From contig NZ_LZOZ01000001.1 of assembly GCF_001679485.1 (NCBI RefSeq), forward strand, positions 176,585 through 240,584: a stretch of DNA of 64,000 nucleotides, in the 5' to 3' direction. The stretch comes from Haemophilus sp. CCUG 60358 (GTDB lineage Bacteria; Pseudomonadota; Gammaproteobacteria; Enterobacterales; Pasteurellaceae). The position numbers and the translations under genes were made by a program. How positions within the stretch are numbered: the stretch's first letter is position 1; each line of letters opens with the position of its first letter. Under the pieces are notes generated by a model. The model was not told where the DNA came from, did not search any database, and was given only the letters and a program-made list of their open reading frames with translations. Positions 51,690-62,202 of the stretch are shown piece by piece.

Positions 51690-53594
51690 TTACGCGGCTT
51701 TTTTGCTTTGATATTTCATAATAAACAGAGCAAATACGGCTGCGATGAGTAAGATTGCTTGTGGTATTAGGGTTTCCATGTAAGGATAAATACCTAACCA
51801 CGAAATTTCAGGCACACCGCTAATCAGCGTTGGCTCGAAAAGTTTGCCTTCAATGAGTTCTAAAACAGATTTACCGGCGAATACAAAGGCCATTAAATAC
51901 ATAAAAGAACCCGTGAACATAAAGAATGGTTTAAGCGGTAATTTCACCACGGTATAACGCATCACGAAGTAGCAAATGGTAAGAATAATTACACCGACAA
52001 TGATACCTGCGAAAAGGTAAATAAAACTGACCGCACTTTTCGCATCACCCACGAGGGCATAGTAGAACAATACCGTTTCCGCCCCTTCACGATATACGGC
52101 TAAGAAGCTGGTAAGCCATAAGCCAATGAGTGAGCCTGTAGTGAGGGCCGTAGAGAGTTTACCTTCTAAATAACGTTTCCAGTTTTGTGCTTCGACTTTA
52201 GACAATAACCAGTAACTCATCATAAACAGCATGACTACAGCAAAAATCATCGTAAAGCCTTCGAGCAATTCGCGGTTTTGACCTGAATTTTCAAAGATAA
52301 GCTGGAAGATAAATGCGGTAATCACACTGGCAATTAATGCCACATAAACAGACTGACGGATAACCGGCAATTTATCTTGGTGGTTATTTTTAATTAAGTA
52401 AGTCACGATAGCCGCAACAATTAATAAGGCTTCCAAACCTTCACGAAGAATGATTAAAAGGCTATATAAGAACATCGACCAATCGCTTTGCTCTCCGCCC
52501 TGTAACATTTCAACGGCTTTAGTTAAATTCTGGTCTAAACCATCAGCTTGTGCTTGTAACTTATCACCTTGTTCAGCTTTCATTAAACTGACTAAACGGG
52601 TGAAGTAACCTTCAAGTTCTGCTTTAAAATTGCTATCACGAGAGCCAATTTTGTTCTCCATGCCACTGCTTTCAAACACATCAAAATAGGTGTCTTGCAC
52701 AGAAAGAATCGCTTTTTTGCTCTCACCTTGTTGATAGAGCGCAATAGCTTGTTGAATACGTTGGTTGATCTCTTGTTTAATCTTATTCCAATCTTGTTCT
52801 TGTTGATTATCTGTTGCTTGCTGCGCGGCATTGGATTGAACATTTTGTTCTTCACGTGTCGTTGGCAGGTTAGGCAAGTTTTCTTCAATATCTTGTAATA
52901 ATTGCGTGCTTTGATAGCCAATCTCTGTGATTTGATCGGCTTGTTCACTTAAACGGATGATGTTGTAAAATTGTTGATTGATCGCCGCTGAGATTTCTGC
53001 AGAGCGATTTTGGCGAATGGACATTTCCATTTCTGAATTTTTATAGCCGTCGTATTGCGCTTGTTGGAACAATTTTTTCGCGTTAGCGAGATCACCATTT
53101 TGATACGCTTCGAGCCCTTGAGCGAGCAAATCATCAATGGTTTTAAAACTTTGTTGCCAATAAGGGGCGATCTCTTGATTATCATAAACACCATGTTGAC
53201 CATCGGCATTGAGCTGATGACCTTCAATCAATGATGGCAACACTTCTTGTAATTCTTTTTTGAGCTGATCGATTTTAGCTTGAATCTCTTGTTGTGAACT
53301 GCCTTCACCGATCATTTTACGGATCTCACCAAAAGTCGCTTCCATTTGGTAACTTTTTTGTGCGGAGAAATTGATACGAATCGGACCTTCTAGATTTTCA
53401 AACACTTCAAAATAAGCCATTTGCACTTCAGTACGCGCATCATCGGTATTACCTTGCTGGACAAGTTGAGCCGTTTTGTCTAAGCGGGACGTAATATCAT
53501 TAACCCACTGTTGGTAGTTGTCTTGCGCAAAGAGTGAAGAAGAGAAGGCGAGTGAAAAAATTAAAAAGAAAAATCGAATAGAACGGGATAGCAT
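51690..53594 (-). CDS. Ftr1-family iron permease with N-terminal periplasmic domain
   Basis: A 634-residue iron permease. Signal peptide, then about 330 residues of periplasmic, helical and Gln-rich sequence (two related segments near 25-110 and 270-350, each containing a YFDVFE or YFEVFE motif), then seven membrane helices (about 355-625). Two REGxE iron-transport motifs are present: LREGLEALLIV near 368 and YREGAETVLFY near 490. It is the first gene of the P19 operon. This is the long bacterial Ftr1 form, not the short EfeU. Start ATG 53592-53594 follows GAGGT. Confidence 0.92.
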   Translation of the reverse strand: MLSRSIRFFFLIFSLAFSSSLFAQDNYQQWVNDITSRLDKTAQLVQQGNTDDARTEVQMAYFEVFENLEGPIRINFSAQKSYQMEATFGEIRKMIGEGSSQQEIQAKIDQLKKELQEVLPSLIEGHQLNADGQHGVYDNQEIAPYWQQSFKTIDDLLAQGLEAYQNGDLANAKKLFQQAQYDGYKNSEMEMSIRQNRSAEISAAINQQFYNIIRLSEQADQITEIGYQSTQLLQDIEENLPNLPTTREEQNVQSNAAQQATDNQQEQDWNKIKQEINQRIQQAIALYQQGESKKAILSVQDTYFDVFESSGMENKIGSRDSNFKAELEGYFTRLVSLMKAEQGDKLQAQADGLDQNLTKAVEMLQGGEQSDWSMFLYSLLIILREGLEALLIVAAIVTYLIKNNHQDKLPVIRQSVYVALIASVITAFIFQLIFENSGQNRELLEGFTMIFAVVMLFMMSYWLLSKVEAQNWKRYLEGKLSTALTTGSLIGLWLTSFLAVYREGAETVLFYYALVGDAKSAVSFIYLFAGIIVGVIILTICYFVMRYTVVKLPLKPFFMFTGSFMYLMAFVFAGKSVLELIEGKLFEPTLISGVPEISWLGIYPYMETLIPQAILLIAAVFALFIMKYQSKKAA

Positions 53595-53627
53595 CGTCTA
53601 TTTACCTCATTACCTAAAATGAAATTA

Positions 53628-53646
53628 ATTCCTATTTATAATTATC
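53628..53646 (-). promoter_or_regulatory. Possible Fur box upstream of ftr1
   Basis: Minus-strand GATAATTATAAATAGGAAT matches the Fur consensus at 11 of 19 positions, best in the first hexamer. Iron control would be expected for an Ftr1/P19 operon; the match alone is weak. Confidence 0.35.
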
Positions 53647-53752
53647 TTTTGATATCAGTGAAATGACAATAAATAATTTTAATTTTTGTGATGGAGATCA
53701 AAAAATTTACAAGAGTCGGAAATGTCTAGAGGGTGATTGTATGCTTAAAAGA

Positions 53753-53779
53753 ATAAAGCGCCTTTGTTAGGCGCTTTAT
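53753..53779 (-). terminator. Terminator after mrcB
   Basis: ATAAAGCGCC (53753-53762) and GGCGCTTTAT (53770-53779) form a 10-bp stem; the minus strand then continues TCTTTTAAG. Confidence 0.8.
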
Positions 53780-53813
53780 GGAGATATAAAAGTGCGGTCA
53801 AAAATAAGCGGGT

Positions 53814-56213
53814 TTATTGAGCGGGTGCTGCTTCTTCAACAGGCGCTTTATTATCTAACACATCCCATACACTTTCTTGTTTTGCGGATTCTGCTTGCTC
53901 AGGTTGTGGCGATTGCGTAGTTTGTGCAGCGGTAGCAGTCGCCGTACTCGTCGTTGGTGCAGAAGCGCAGAAGTTTTGATCTTTATTTATCCACACAGGA
54001 ATCGTTCGACTGCTACCACAACTCCAACTGCCGTAAGCATTGATGCCAACCCATTTAATGGTAGAAGGTTGACCGAGTTTCAGTTTTTCAATGACAACAC
54101 GGTTTAAATAATCTTTATAGATTTGTAATGCACCAGAGGCACCCGTCAATTTGGTTTCACCGTTATCATCACGACCTAGCCAAATGGTGCTAACATTTTT
54201 ACCATCAATACCCACAAACCACGTATCACGGGCATCATTGGTGGTGCCTGTTTTACCTGCAAGACGAAGATCCGCGTAATCATTTTGTAAGCTACGCGCA
54301 GTACCACGTTCTACGGTTTGTTGCATCGCATATAAGGTTTGATAAGCGGCTTCTCTCGGCACCACTTGATCCGGCACTGTATTGTGTTCGTAAATAATAT
54401 TTCCTTGACGATCTGCAATGCTTTGAATGGTACTTAACTCAATTTTGCCACCTTGATTTGCAATGGTTTGATAGAGTTTGGTTACATCATAAGGTGAAAT
54501 ACTGTAAGAACCGAGCAAGGTTGCAGGCACTTTTGGAATGGCTACATTATCCCAACCCATGGCTTTTTGCGTATCAATCACTTTGCTTAAGCCAACTTTC
54601 ATCCCAATATTTACCGTTGGAATATTTAGCGAGCGAGCAAGGGCATCCATCAACATCACTGAACCGCTATATTTGCGATCGTAGTTACGAGGTTGCCAAG
54701 GTTGGCTACCTTTAACATAAATCGTGATTGGTTGGTTTTGAATTGGTGTATTTAAACGGAATTGTTCCGGATTCATCAGTGCGGTCAAATAAATGGATGG
54801 TTTTACTAAAGAACCAATTTGACGTTTTGACATTAAGGCACGGTTAAATCCGGCATATTCTGTTTGTAATCCACCGACAACCGCACGTATTTCACCTAAG
54901 TGATAATCCGCGACAATCATTGCACCTTCTAAATGTGGATTTTTAGTTTGTAGTTGTAACTGATTAACCGTATTCACTACGGCATTTTCAGCTTGTGCCT
55001 GTTGTTTTAAATCCATGGTGGAGAAAATTCTCGCACCAAGTAGTGCAGACGTTTTGTTTTCCCCTAATTGACGGCGAAGATCCGCTTGTAAGGTTTGGAT
55101 GAAAGCAGGGTATTTACGTGAAATTTGACCTTTAGCTTGCACGCCTAATGGACGTTTACTCAACATCTCATAAAGCTCATCCCCAATCATTTGGTGATCA
55201 AGCATCAGTTTTAACACCACATTTCGGCGATCGAGTGCATATTGTGGATTTCGCCATGGATTATAAAGGGATGGTCCTTTCACCATGCCAACTAAAAGGG
55301 CAATTTGGTCTAGGCTAATTTCACGGATAGAACGACCAAAATAGAATTGGCTCGCCAACGCAAAACCGTGAATTTGAATATCACCATTTTGACCAAGGTA
55401 AATCTCGTTAAGATAGGTTTCTAAGATACGGTTTTTATCATATCGCCAATCTAATACTAATGACATTAAGGCTTCATTGGCTTTACGTGTCAGAGAACGT
55501 TCGCTGGATAAAAATAGATTTTTAACTAATTGCTGAGTGAGTGTACTGCCGCCTTGAACCGTTTGACCGGCTTTAATATTGGCAATCATTGCTCGCACAA
55601 TCCCCACTGGATTAATCCCGTTATGCTCATAAAAACGGCGATCCTCTGTAAGTAATAAGGCATCGATGAGTAAACGAGGGTATTGCTGTAACGGAATCGC
55701 TAAACGATCTTCATTATCTGATTCCAACATCGCAATTAATTTAGGTGCAAGACGGAATTCATCAACCGCTTTTACGTTGACTAAGTCTTCAATACGAGAA
55801 AGTTTGTTATCCGTAAAACGTAAACGTAATACACGTTGTGGTTCAGGCTTGTCAGGGTAAGGGAACGCACGACGAAGTAATACAATGGTATCCTCTTCGA
55901 GTTTAAAATCGCCCGGTGCTGCAATCATAGTCGTTTGACGGTATTCGTTATCGAGTAAGATTTGAATCACTTCGTCAAAAGAAAGGTTATCAGACAGTTT
56001 TACGCTTTCTAAACGACTATACACTTCTGCCGGTAAACGCCAAATTTGGCCATCCATTTTGGAGCGAATTTGCCAGTCTAAATAGCCACCATAAAATACG
56101 GCAAGCGTCCCTAAAGTAAAGGCTGCTTTAGCTAAAAAGATTTTACAAGAACGGCGCTTATCTGGCGCTTGCGTTTCTTGTTGCTCTGGTGAGGTTTTTT
56201 CCGTTTCCGACAT
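53814..56213 (-). CDS. mrcB: Penicillin-binding protein 1B (bifunctional transglycosylase/transpeptidase)
   Basis: Polymerises and cross-links peptidoglycan. The 799-residue protein has a short cytoplasmic N terminus, one membrane helix (about 30-48), a UB2H region, a GT51 domain with EDRRFYEHNGI near 195 (catalytic Glu) and GGSTLTQQLVKN near 222, and a transpeptidase domain with SxxK (GSLVKPSIYL near 460), SxN (ARSLNIPTVN near 525) and KTGT (LAGKTGTTND near 650). UB2H and length favour PBP1B over PBP1A. The tail is rich in Ala/Gln/Glu/Pro. Confidence 0.94.
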   Translation of the reverse strand: MSETEKTSPEQQETQAPDKRRSCKIFLAKAAFTLGTLAVFYGGYLDWQIRSKMDGQIWRLPAEVYSRLESVKLSDNLSFDEVIQILLDNEYRQTTMIAAPGDFKLEEDTIVLLRRAFPYPDKPEPQRVLRLRFTDNKLSRIEDLVNVKAVDEFRLAPKLIAMLESDNEDRLAIPLQQYPRLLIDALLLTEDRRFYEHNGINPVGIVRAMIANIKAGQTVQGGSTLTQQLVKNLFLSSERSLTRKANEALMSLVLDWRYDKNRILETYLNEIYLGQNGDIQIHGFALASQFYFGRSIREISLDQIALLVGMVKGPSLYNPWRNPQYALDRRNVVLKLMLDHQMIGDELYEMLSKRPLGVQAKGQISRKYPAFIQTLQADLRRQLGENKTSALLGARIFSTMDLKQQAQAENAVVNTVNQLQLQTKNPHLEGAMIVADYHLGEIRAVVGGLQTEYAGFNRALMSKRQIGSLVKPSIYLTALMNPEQFRLNTPIQNQPITIYVKGSQPWQPRNYDRKYSGSVMLMDALARSLNIPTVNIGMKVGLSKVIDTQKAMGWDNVAIPKVPATLLGSYSISPYDVTKLYQTIANQGGKIELSTIQSIADRQGNIIYEHNTVPDQVVPREAAYQTLYAMQQTVERGTARSLQNDYADLRLAGKTGTTNDARDTWFVGIDGKNVSTIWLGRDDNGETKLTGASGALQIYKDYLNRVVIEKLKLGQPSTIKWVGINAYGSWSCGSSRTIPVWINKDQNFCASAPTTSTATATAAQTTQSPQPEQAESAKQESVWDVLDNKAPVEEAAPAQ

Positions 56214-56236
56214 AATATTAGCTTCAGAGAATGAGG

Positions 56237-56590
56237 TTAAGCAATAAATTCAAAATAAGCATTAAGAAAGTGGATGAAGTCTGTTGTACCGCAGAAGGCG
56301 ATGCTTTCTTCATCATAATAATGGAAGTCGTCTTCTAAAATTTCATCTGTTTCAATCGCAAGGTTATTGGCGCGAATCATCACTTCATCGGTATTGATAA
56401 AAAGCGTGTATTCAGAACCAATCAGCGTGACTTCATCATTATTTTTAATCTGCTTACAGGCAGAAAGTGCGGTCAAAAACGCTTGAGGATTTGACCGCAC
56501 TTCAGAATTAAACCAATTGGCTAGCGCAATGTGTTCCATCGAACATTTGGCATGCACATTGCCTAGATAATGGGTAAATTGAAAATCCAT
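56237..56590 (-). CDS. yacL: YacL-family protein (UPF0231)
   Basis: A 117-residue, acidic protein of unknown function: MDFQFTHYLGNVHAKCSMEH at the start, EVMIRANNLAIETDE near 75 and DDFHYYDEESIAFCG near 90 match E. coli YacL. The start ATG 56588-56590 is the first family-like Met; longer starts lie inside erpA. It follows erpA by one base. Unusually it has two USS in inverted orientation (56465-56477 and 56490-56502) inside the coding sequence. Confidence 0.87.
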   Translation of the reverse strand: MDFQFTHYLGNVHAKCSMEHIALANWFNSEVRSNPQAFLTALSACKQIKNNDEVTLIGSEYTLFINTDEVMIRANNLAIETDEILEDDFHYYDEESIAFCGTTDFIHFLNAYFEFIA

Positions 56591-56591
56591 G

Positions 56592-56939
56592 TTAGATGCT
56601 GAATGACGAACCGCAGCCACAGGTGCTGGTTGCATTTGGATTGTTCACCACAAAACGAGAACCTTCCAATCCTTCAGTATAATCAACGGTGCCACCAATT
56701 AAGTATTGTAAGCTCATTGGATCAATGACTAATTGCACACCGGATTTTTCAATCGTCAGGTCGCCTTCATTGACTTTATCATCAAAGGTAAAACCATATT
56801 GGAAACCGCTGCAGCCACCACCGGTGATGTACACGCGTAATTTTAATTCATTGTTTTCTTCTTCGGTAATTAAGCTTTTTACTTTATTGGCTGCCGCATC
56901 AGTAAAAGTTAGCGGCACGGCCATATCTAAATCTGACAT
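56592..56939 (-). CDS. erpA: ErpA, A-type iron-sulfur cluster insertion protein
   Basis: A 115-residue A-type carrier that delivers 4Fe-4S clusters to apoproteins. Three conserved Cys are in [11 protein letters not shown] near residue 43 and [11 protein letters not shown] at the end (CxC). The [13 protein letters not shown] ending and [15 protein letters not shown] start identify ErpA rather than IscA. It may supply the many Fe-S proteins encoded in this window. It is divergent from map. Confidence 0.93.
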   Translation of the reverse strand: MSDLDMAVPLTFTDAAANKVKSLITEEENNELKLRVYITGGGCSGFQYGFTFDDKVNEGDLTIEKSGVQLVIDPMSLQYLIGGTVDYTEGLEGSRFVVNNPNATSTCGCGSSFSI

Positions 56940-57064
56940 ATCTCTATCCCCACTTTCCTAAAAATAATCTTTGTATTATCTAATAACCTGTTAATTCATT
57001 CAAGATTTTTCACGGAATTAGTGCTATTATATCCGAATAAATCAGAATTAAATAAGGAGAAATA

Positions 57065-57868
57065 ATGGGCATTCCATTAAGAACTGAAGAAGAACTTGTT
57101 AAGTTGCGTGAAGCGTGTAAATTAGCATCTGATGTTTTGGTTATGATCGAACCTTATGTAAAAGAAGGGGTGACGACGGGAGAATTGGATCGTATTTGTC
57201 ACGATTATATGGTGAATGTACAAAAAGTAATTCCTGCTTGCTTAAATTATCATGGTTTCCCGAAAGCAACCTGTATTTCTATAAATGAAGTGGTTTGCCA
57301 TGGTATTCCAAGCGACGATAAAAAATTAAAACAGGGCGATATTGTCAATATTGATGTGACCGTGATTAAAGACGGTTATTTCGGAGACAACTCTAAAATG
57401 TATGTCGTGGGTGAAACCAATATTCGTAGCCAAAAATTGGTTGAAGCGGCACAAGAAGCGCTTTATGTGGGATTACGTACGGTTAAGCCGGGTATTCGTT
57501 TAAATGAAATTGGTAAAGCGGTACAAAAATATACTGAAAGCCAAGGCTTTAGCGTAGTACGAGAGTACTGTGGCCATGGTGTGGGAACTGAATTCCACTG
57601 TGAACCGCAAGTATTACACTATTATGCGGATGATGGCGGTGTGATTTTAAAACCGGGTATGGTATTCACCATTGAGCCAATGATTAATGCGGGTAAAAAA
57701 GAAGTGCGTATTATGGGCGATGGTTGGACAGTAAAAACCAAAGACCGTAGCCATTCAGCGCAATATGAGCATCAAATTGTGGTTACCGAAAACGGTTGTG
57801 AAGTGATGACAATCCGTGATGAAGAAATTGCAGAAGGTCGAATTCAACGTATGATGGTCAATATTTAA
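57065..57868 (+). CDS. map: Methionine aminopeptidase type I
   Basis: Removes the N-terminal Met from new proteins. The 267-residue pita-bread enzyme has the five metal ligands: Asp97 region (NIDVTV), Asp108 (FGDNS), His171 (GHGVGTEFH), Glu204 (TIEPMINAG) and Glu235 (YEHQIVV). AAGGAGAAATA precedes the ATG. N-terminal processing is needed for the Cys2/His2 ends of HypC, HypA and NikM elsewhere in the window. Confidence 0.96.
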   Translation: MGIPLRTEEELVKLREACKLASDVLVMIEPYVKEGVTTGELDRICHDYMVNVQKVIPACLNYHGFPKATCISINEVVCHGIPSDDKKLKQGDIVNIDVTVIKDGYFGDNSKMYVVGETNIRSQKLVEAAQEALYVGLRTVKPGIRLNEIGKAVQKYTESQGFSVVREYCGHGVGTEFHCEPQVLHYYADDGGVILKPGMVFTIEPMINAGKKEVRIMGDGWTVKTKDRSHSAQYEHQIVVTENGCEVMTIRDEEIAEGRIQRMMVNI

Positions 57869-57894
57869 AGCATTAAAAGGAAATTTGATTTACG

Positions 57895-58101
57895 ATGAGA
57901 TTTAGAACTTTCCTTCTGATCAGTTTAGTTATCGTATTTTTTGCGTGCCTTCCCCTTATTATTTTTGAGGTGATAGGAGAAGGAGAGCCTGTAATAGCTT
58001 TAGTGTGGATTGGCTACTTCGTTACACTACCAATTGGTGCAGTTGTACTAGGTGTCTTTTGGCTCTGTTCAGTGTTCCATTGGATCTTTGACAAAGATTA
58101 A
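57895..58101 (+). CDS. Small inner-membrane protein, 68 residues
   Basis: Two predicted membrane helices, FLLISLVIVFFACLPLIIF (about residues 5-24) and VIALVWIGYFVTLPIGAVVL (about 33-52), the second running into LGVFWLCSVFHWIF. The frame is flanked by map and glnD in the same direction. AAAAGGAAA lies 12 bp before the ATG. I do not recognise the family. Its position between two essential genes without overlap and its coherent helices support a real gene. Confidence 0.65.
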   Translation: MRFRTFLLISLVIVFFACLPLIIFEVIGEGEPVIALVWIGYFVTLPIGAVVLGVFWLCSVFHWIFDKD

Positions 58102-58162
58102 TTCCCATCATGGTTATTGAAAGCTCATTTTTATGGGCTTTTTATTTAATTAAGAGAACAGT

Positions 58163-60748
58163 ATGCTTTTTCCTTATCATTTCGATTCTCCACTCACGCC
58201 AAGTGCGGTCAAAATTCAGCGTGAAAATTTAAAGGAATTGGAACGTCAGCATTTTTCTGATTATTCTGTTTTTGAGCTGATTGCTAACCGTACACAATTT
58301 TGTGATGATTTGTTAAAACAGCTTTGGCAGCAATTTGAATTAGATAAAGCTAATCTTACCTTAATTGCAGTAGGTGGGTACGGAAGACAAGAAATCTTTC
58401 CTTTATCTGATTTGGATGTTCTTATTCTTTCAAAAGAAGAAAGAGGCGTTGAAACGGAAGAAAAAATTGCTCAGTTTGTGCAGTTCTTGTGGGATTGTGG
58501 ATTTGACGTAGGGCACAGTGTTCGTTCTTTAGAAGAATGTGAAAAGGAAGGTAAACAAGACATTACTATTGCCACCAATTTACTTGAGTCACGTTATTTA
58601 TCGGGAGATATATCCCTTTTCAATGCTTTAGAGGAAATACTGAAAAAGCCAGATTTTTGGGCGGTAAAATCATTCTTTGATGCCAAAGTACAAGAACAAA
58701 TTGAACGTTATCAGCGTTATCACAACACCAGTTACAATTTAGAGCCTGATTTAAAATACAGCCCAGGTGGTTTGCGGGATCTTCACCTTTTATATTGGAT
58801 CGCCTTACGCCACACAGGAGAAATGACACTTGATGGCATTTTGGAAAGCGGTTTTATTTACCCATCAGAACATCAACAATTATTAGACAGCCAAGAATTT
58901 TTATTCAAAGTGCGGTTCGCTTTGCACTTGATTTTAAAACGTTATGACAACCGACTGCTGTTTGATCGTCAAATTAAAGTGAGCGAGATGCTTGGTTTTG
59001 AAGGCGAGGGAAATCATGGTGTCGAAAAAATGATGAAACGTTTTTTCCAAGCTTTACGCACGATTTCTCGTTTGACCGATATCCTGATTAAGCACTATAA
59101 AGAGCATTTTTTATCAACAGATGGCGAGCTCTCTATTCATCCTTTGGATAAGAATTTTGAATTAGTGAATCAAAGTTTGTGTTTACGTAAGGAAGACGTG
59201 TTTTTACGTTCACCGGATCGTATTTTGGATCTTTTTTTCTATCTTACGCAGCATGAACAAGCCGAAATTCATTCCTCAACATTACGCCAACTTCAGATTG
59301 TGTTGGAAAGTTTGACGCAGAAATTATGTGATATTCCTGAAGCAAGGGAGAAGTTTATTCGGTTATTTAATCAACCGAAAGCGATTCAGCGAGCATTCCT
59401 TCCAATGCACCAATATGGTGTGTTAACGGCTTATTTGCCACAATGGCAGGGAATTGAAGGCTTGATGCAATTTGATCTCTTCCATATTTACACTGTGGAT
59501 GAGCATACCTTGCGAGTGATGTTGAAGTTGGAAAGTTTCTTAGCTGAAGACGAAGCAGAATCTCATCCCATTTGCCATCAAATATTTGGTCAAATTTCTG
59601 ACCGCACTTTGCTTTATGTTGCCGCACTTTTCCATGATATCGCGAAAGGGCGAGGGGGGGATCATGCGGAGTTAGGGGCTGAAGATATCGCTGACTTTGC
59701 TCGTTTGCATGGTTTTGATCGTCGAGAAATTGAAACAATGATCTGGTTGGTGAAAGAACATCTGCTCATGTCAATTACCGCACAGCGTCGAGATATTCAT
59801 GATCCGGAAGTCGTGATGAACTTTGCGGAAAATGTGCAAAATCGAGTTCGTTTAGATTATCTCACTTGTCTGACCGTTGCGGATATTTGTGCGACAAATG
59901 GCACATTATGGAATAGCTGGAAGCGTTCTCTTTTTGCCTCTTTATACGATTATACGGCGCAACAATTCCGACAAGGGATGGATTTGCTATTAGATAATGA
60001 AGAAAAAATCCTTGAAAATCGTCAATTGGCGTTGGCAATTTTATCCGAAGAACAACCAGAATTATCTGAAGAGAAAATTTCAGCTTTGTGGCAGCGTTGC
60101 CCATCTGATTATTTCTTACGAAATAGTCCAAAACAAATTGCGTGGCATACAGAGTTATTAGCTGAATTTGATGGTGAAGTACTCGTTAAAATCAGTAACC
60201 GTTTTTCTTCCGGCGGAACAGAAATTTTCGTTTATTGTCCTGATCAAACCAATTTATTTAATAAAGTGGTATCAACCATTGGTGCGAAAAAATTCAGTAT
60301 TCATGATGCACAAATTTTAACATCCGATGATGGCTACGTATTCGATAGCTTTATCATCACAGAATTAAATGGTGAATTGGTTCGTTCAGAACGTCGCCGA
60401 GAATTAGAGACGGTATTAACCTCTGTTTTATTAGGTGAAAAATTGCCATCCATGTCTTTTGCAAATAATCGACAGTTGCAACATTTTACCGTAAAAACAG
60501 ATGTGCGTTTTTTGAAAGAAACTAAAAAAGAGCATACCGAATTAGAAGTGGTAGCTTTAGATAAACCCGGTTTATTGGCTCAAATCAGTCAAATTTTTAG
60601 CGAGTTAAAACTCAATATTTGTAATGCAAAAATCACGACTGTAGGGGAAAAAGCCGAAGACTTCTTCATTCTGACAAATGAAAAAGGCACAGCATTAACC
60701 GAAGAGGAAAGGGGATTGTTAGAAAACGTACTCTATGAACGTTTATAG
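58163..60748 (+). CDS. glnD: GlnD, bifunctional uridylyltransferase/uridylyl-removing enzyme
   Basis: Senses glutamine and modifies PII protein to control nitrogen assimilation. The 861 residues show: nucleotidyltransferase domain with [19 protein letters not shown] near 72 (catalytic GG and DxD), an HD domain with [19 protein letters not shown] near 490 (His-Asp for UMP removal), and two C-terminal ACT domains, one near 675-750 (FSIHDAQI) and one from [14 protein letters not shown] near 795. Length is near that of E. coli GlnD (890). Several USS are inside. A USS terminator follows. Confidence 0.95.
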   Translation: MLFPYHFDSPLTPSAVKIQRENLKELERQHFSDYSVFELIANRTQFCDDLLKQLWQQFELDKANLTLIAVGGYGRQEIFPLSDLDVLILSKEERGVETEEKIAQFVQFLWDCGFDVGHSVRSLEECEKEGKQDITIATNLLESRYLSGDISLFNALEEILKKPDFWAVKSFFDAKVQEQIERYQRYHNTSYNLEPDLKYSPGGLRDLHLLYWIALRHTGEMTLDGILESGFIYPSEHQQLLDSQEFLFKVRFALHLILKRYDNRLLFDRQIKVSEMLGFEGEGNHGVEKMMKRFFQALRTISRLTDILIKHYKEHFLSTDGELSIHPLDKNFELVNQSLCLRKEDVFLRSPDRILDLFFYLTQHEQAEIHSSTLRQLQIVLESLTQKLCDIPEAREKFIRLFNQPKAIQRAFLPMHQYGVLTAYLPQWQGIEGLMQFDLFHIYTVDEHTLRVMLKLESFLAEDEAESHPICHQIFGQISDRTLLYVAALFHDIAKGRGGDHAELGAEDIADFARLHGFDRREIETMIWLVKEHLLMSITAQRRDIHDPEVVMNFAENVQNRVRLDYLTCLTVADICATNGTLWNSWKRSLFASLYDYTAQQFRQGMDLLLDNEEKILENRQLALAILSEEQPELSEEKISALWQRCPSDYFLRNSPKQIAWHTELLAEFDGEVLVKISNRFSSGGTEIFVYCPDQTNLFNKVVSTIGAKKFSIHDAQILTSDDGYVFDSFIITELNGELVRSERRRELETVLTSVLLGEKLPSMSFANNRQLQHFTVKTDVRFLKETKKEHTELEVVALDKPGLLAQISQIFSELKLNICNAKITTVGEKAEDFFILTNEKGTALTEEERGLLENVLYERL

Positions 60749-60757
60749 TATGAAATA

Positions 60758-60789
60758 AAAAAGTGCGGTTAAATTTAACCGCACTTTTT
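60758..60789. terminator. USS inverted-pair terminator between glnD and hemL
   Basis: AAAAAGTGCGGTTAAA (60758-60773) is directly followed by its complement (60774-60789), a perfect 32-bp palindrome with A/T ends, shared by convergent genes. Confidence 0.88.
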
Positions 60790-60793
60790 ATAT

Positions 60794-62077
60794 TTAAGCC
60801 ACTGCGGCAAATGCAATATCAGCGGCAGCAAGCGTTTTTTCAATGTCTTCATTTGTATGTGCTAAAGACATAAAGCCTGCTTCAAAAGCAGAAGGCGCAA
60901 GGTAAACACCTTGATCAAGCATTTTATGGAAGAACACTTTGAATTTTTTGGTATCACATTTCATGACTTCTGCATAAGAAGTAACTTGTTTTTGGTCAGT
61001 GAAGAAAATACCAAACATGCCGCCTACATGATTAATCACAAATGGCACATTGTGTTTTTGAGCTAATGCTTTTAAGCCGTCACAAAGTTTAGTGGTTAAT
61101 TCTGCAAGGTGTTGCTCGTTACCTGCTTTTTTCAATTCGGTTAAACAGGCTAAACCTGCCGCCATTGCAATCGGGTTACCTGAAAGAGTACCTGCTTGAT
61201 AAACAGGGCCGGTTGGTGCGAGGTGTTGCATAATCACTTTTTTACCGCCAACAGCACCCACTGGCATACCGCCACCAATGACTTTACCTAATGTGGTGAG
61301 ATCAGGTGTTACACCATAGTAAGCTTGTGCACCCGCAAGTGAAACACGGAAACCAGTCATGACTTCATCAATAATGAAAAGTGCACCATATTGGTCACAG
61401 ATTTCGCGAATGCCTTGTAAGAAACCTTCTTTTGGCGGAATACAGTTCATGTTGCCTGCGACAGGTTCAATAATCACACAAGCAATATCGTTAGGAAATT
61501 CTTCAAATAATTTTTTAACAGAATCAAGATTGTTATATTCTGCAGTTAAAGTGTGTTTTGCAAAATCTTCAGGCACACCTGGTGAGCTTGGTTGACCAAG
61601 TGTTAACGCCCCCGATCCTGCTTTTACTAGAAGTGAATCAGAATGGCCGTGGTAACAACCTTCAAATTTTAAGATTTTGCTTCTATTTGTATAACCACGC
61701 GCAAGACGAATGGCAGTCATGGTTGCTTCAGTACCTGAACTTACCATACGAACCATTTCAATAGATGGCACAATTTCACAGACCAATTCTGCTAAATCAA
61801 TTTCAGACGGTGTTGGTGCGCCAAAGCTTAAACCATTTTCAGCAGCTTTTAATACCGCATCTAAAATGGCAGGGTGATTGTGACCTAAAATCATTGGCCC
61901 CCAAGAACCCACATAATCGATATATTGTTTGCCTTCGGTATCGTAAATGTAAGCGCCTTTGGCTTTTTGAATAAATACGGGTGTGCCACCTACGCCTTTA
62001 AAAGCACGAACAGGGGAGTTTACACCACCAGGAATAACTTCTTGTGCACGAGAGAAAAGTGCGGTTGATTTTGTCAT
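60794..62077 (-). CDS. hemL: Glutamate-1-semialdehyde 2,1-aminomutase
   Basis: Makes 5-aminolevulinate for heme. The 427-residue PLP enzyme begins [20 protein letters not shown]; the PLP site is in [17 protein letters not shown] near 265 (Schiff-base Lys), with [15 protein letters not shown] near 143 and [11 protein letters not shown] near 240. It supports heme supply for the cytochromes here, and shows the organism can make aminolevulinate by the C5 route. The USS inside the first codons encodes STALFS. Confidence 0.95.
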   Translation of the reverse strand: MTKSTALFSRAQEVIPGGVNSPVRAFKGVGGTPVFIQKAKGAYIYDTEGKQYIDYVGSWGPMILGHNHPAILDAVLKAAENGLSFGAPTPSEIDLAELVCEIVPSIEMVRMVSSGTEATMTAIRLARGYTNRSKILKFEGCYHGHSDSLLVKAGSGALTLGQPSSPGVPEDFAKHTLTAEYNNLDSVKKLFEEFPNDIACVIIEPVAGNMNCIPPKEGFLQGIREICDQYGALFIIDEVMTGFRVSLAGAQAYYGVTPDLTTLGKVIGGGMPVGAVGGKKVIMQHLAPTGPVYQAGTLSGNPIAMAAGLACLTELKKAGNEQHLAELTTKLCDGLKALAQKHNVPFVINHVGGMFGIFFTDQKQVTSYAEVMKCDTKKFKVFFHKMLDQGVYLAPSAFEAGFMSLAHTNEDIEKTLAAADIAFAAVA

Positions 62078-62202
62078 GATTTTTAATCCTTATATTAAAA
62101 GTGGGCAGGCATATTGTACTAAAAAACTGAATTTGAGAAAAATCTTTGTGTGCTGATTTTTCTTTATGTTATCCTTTGCAAAAAATTTTTAGGATACAAA
62201 CT

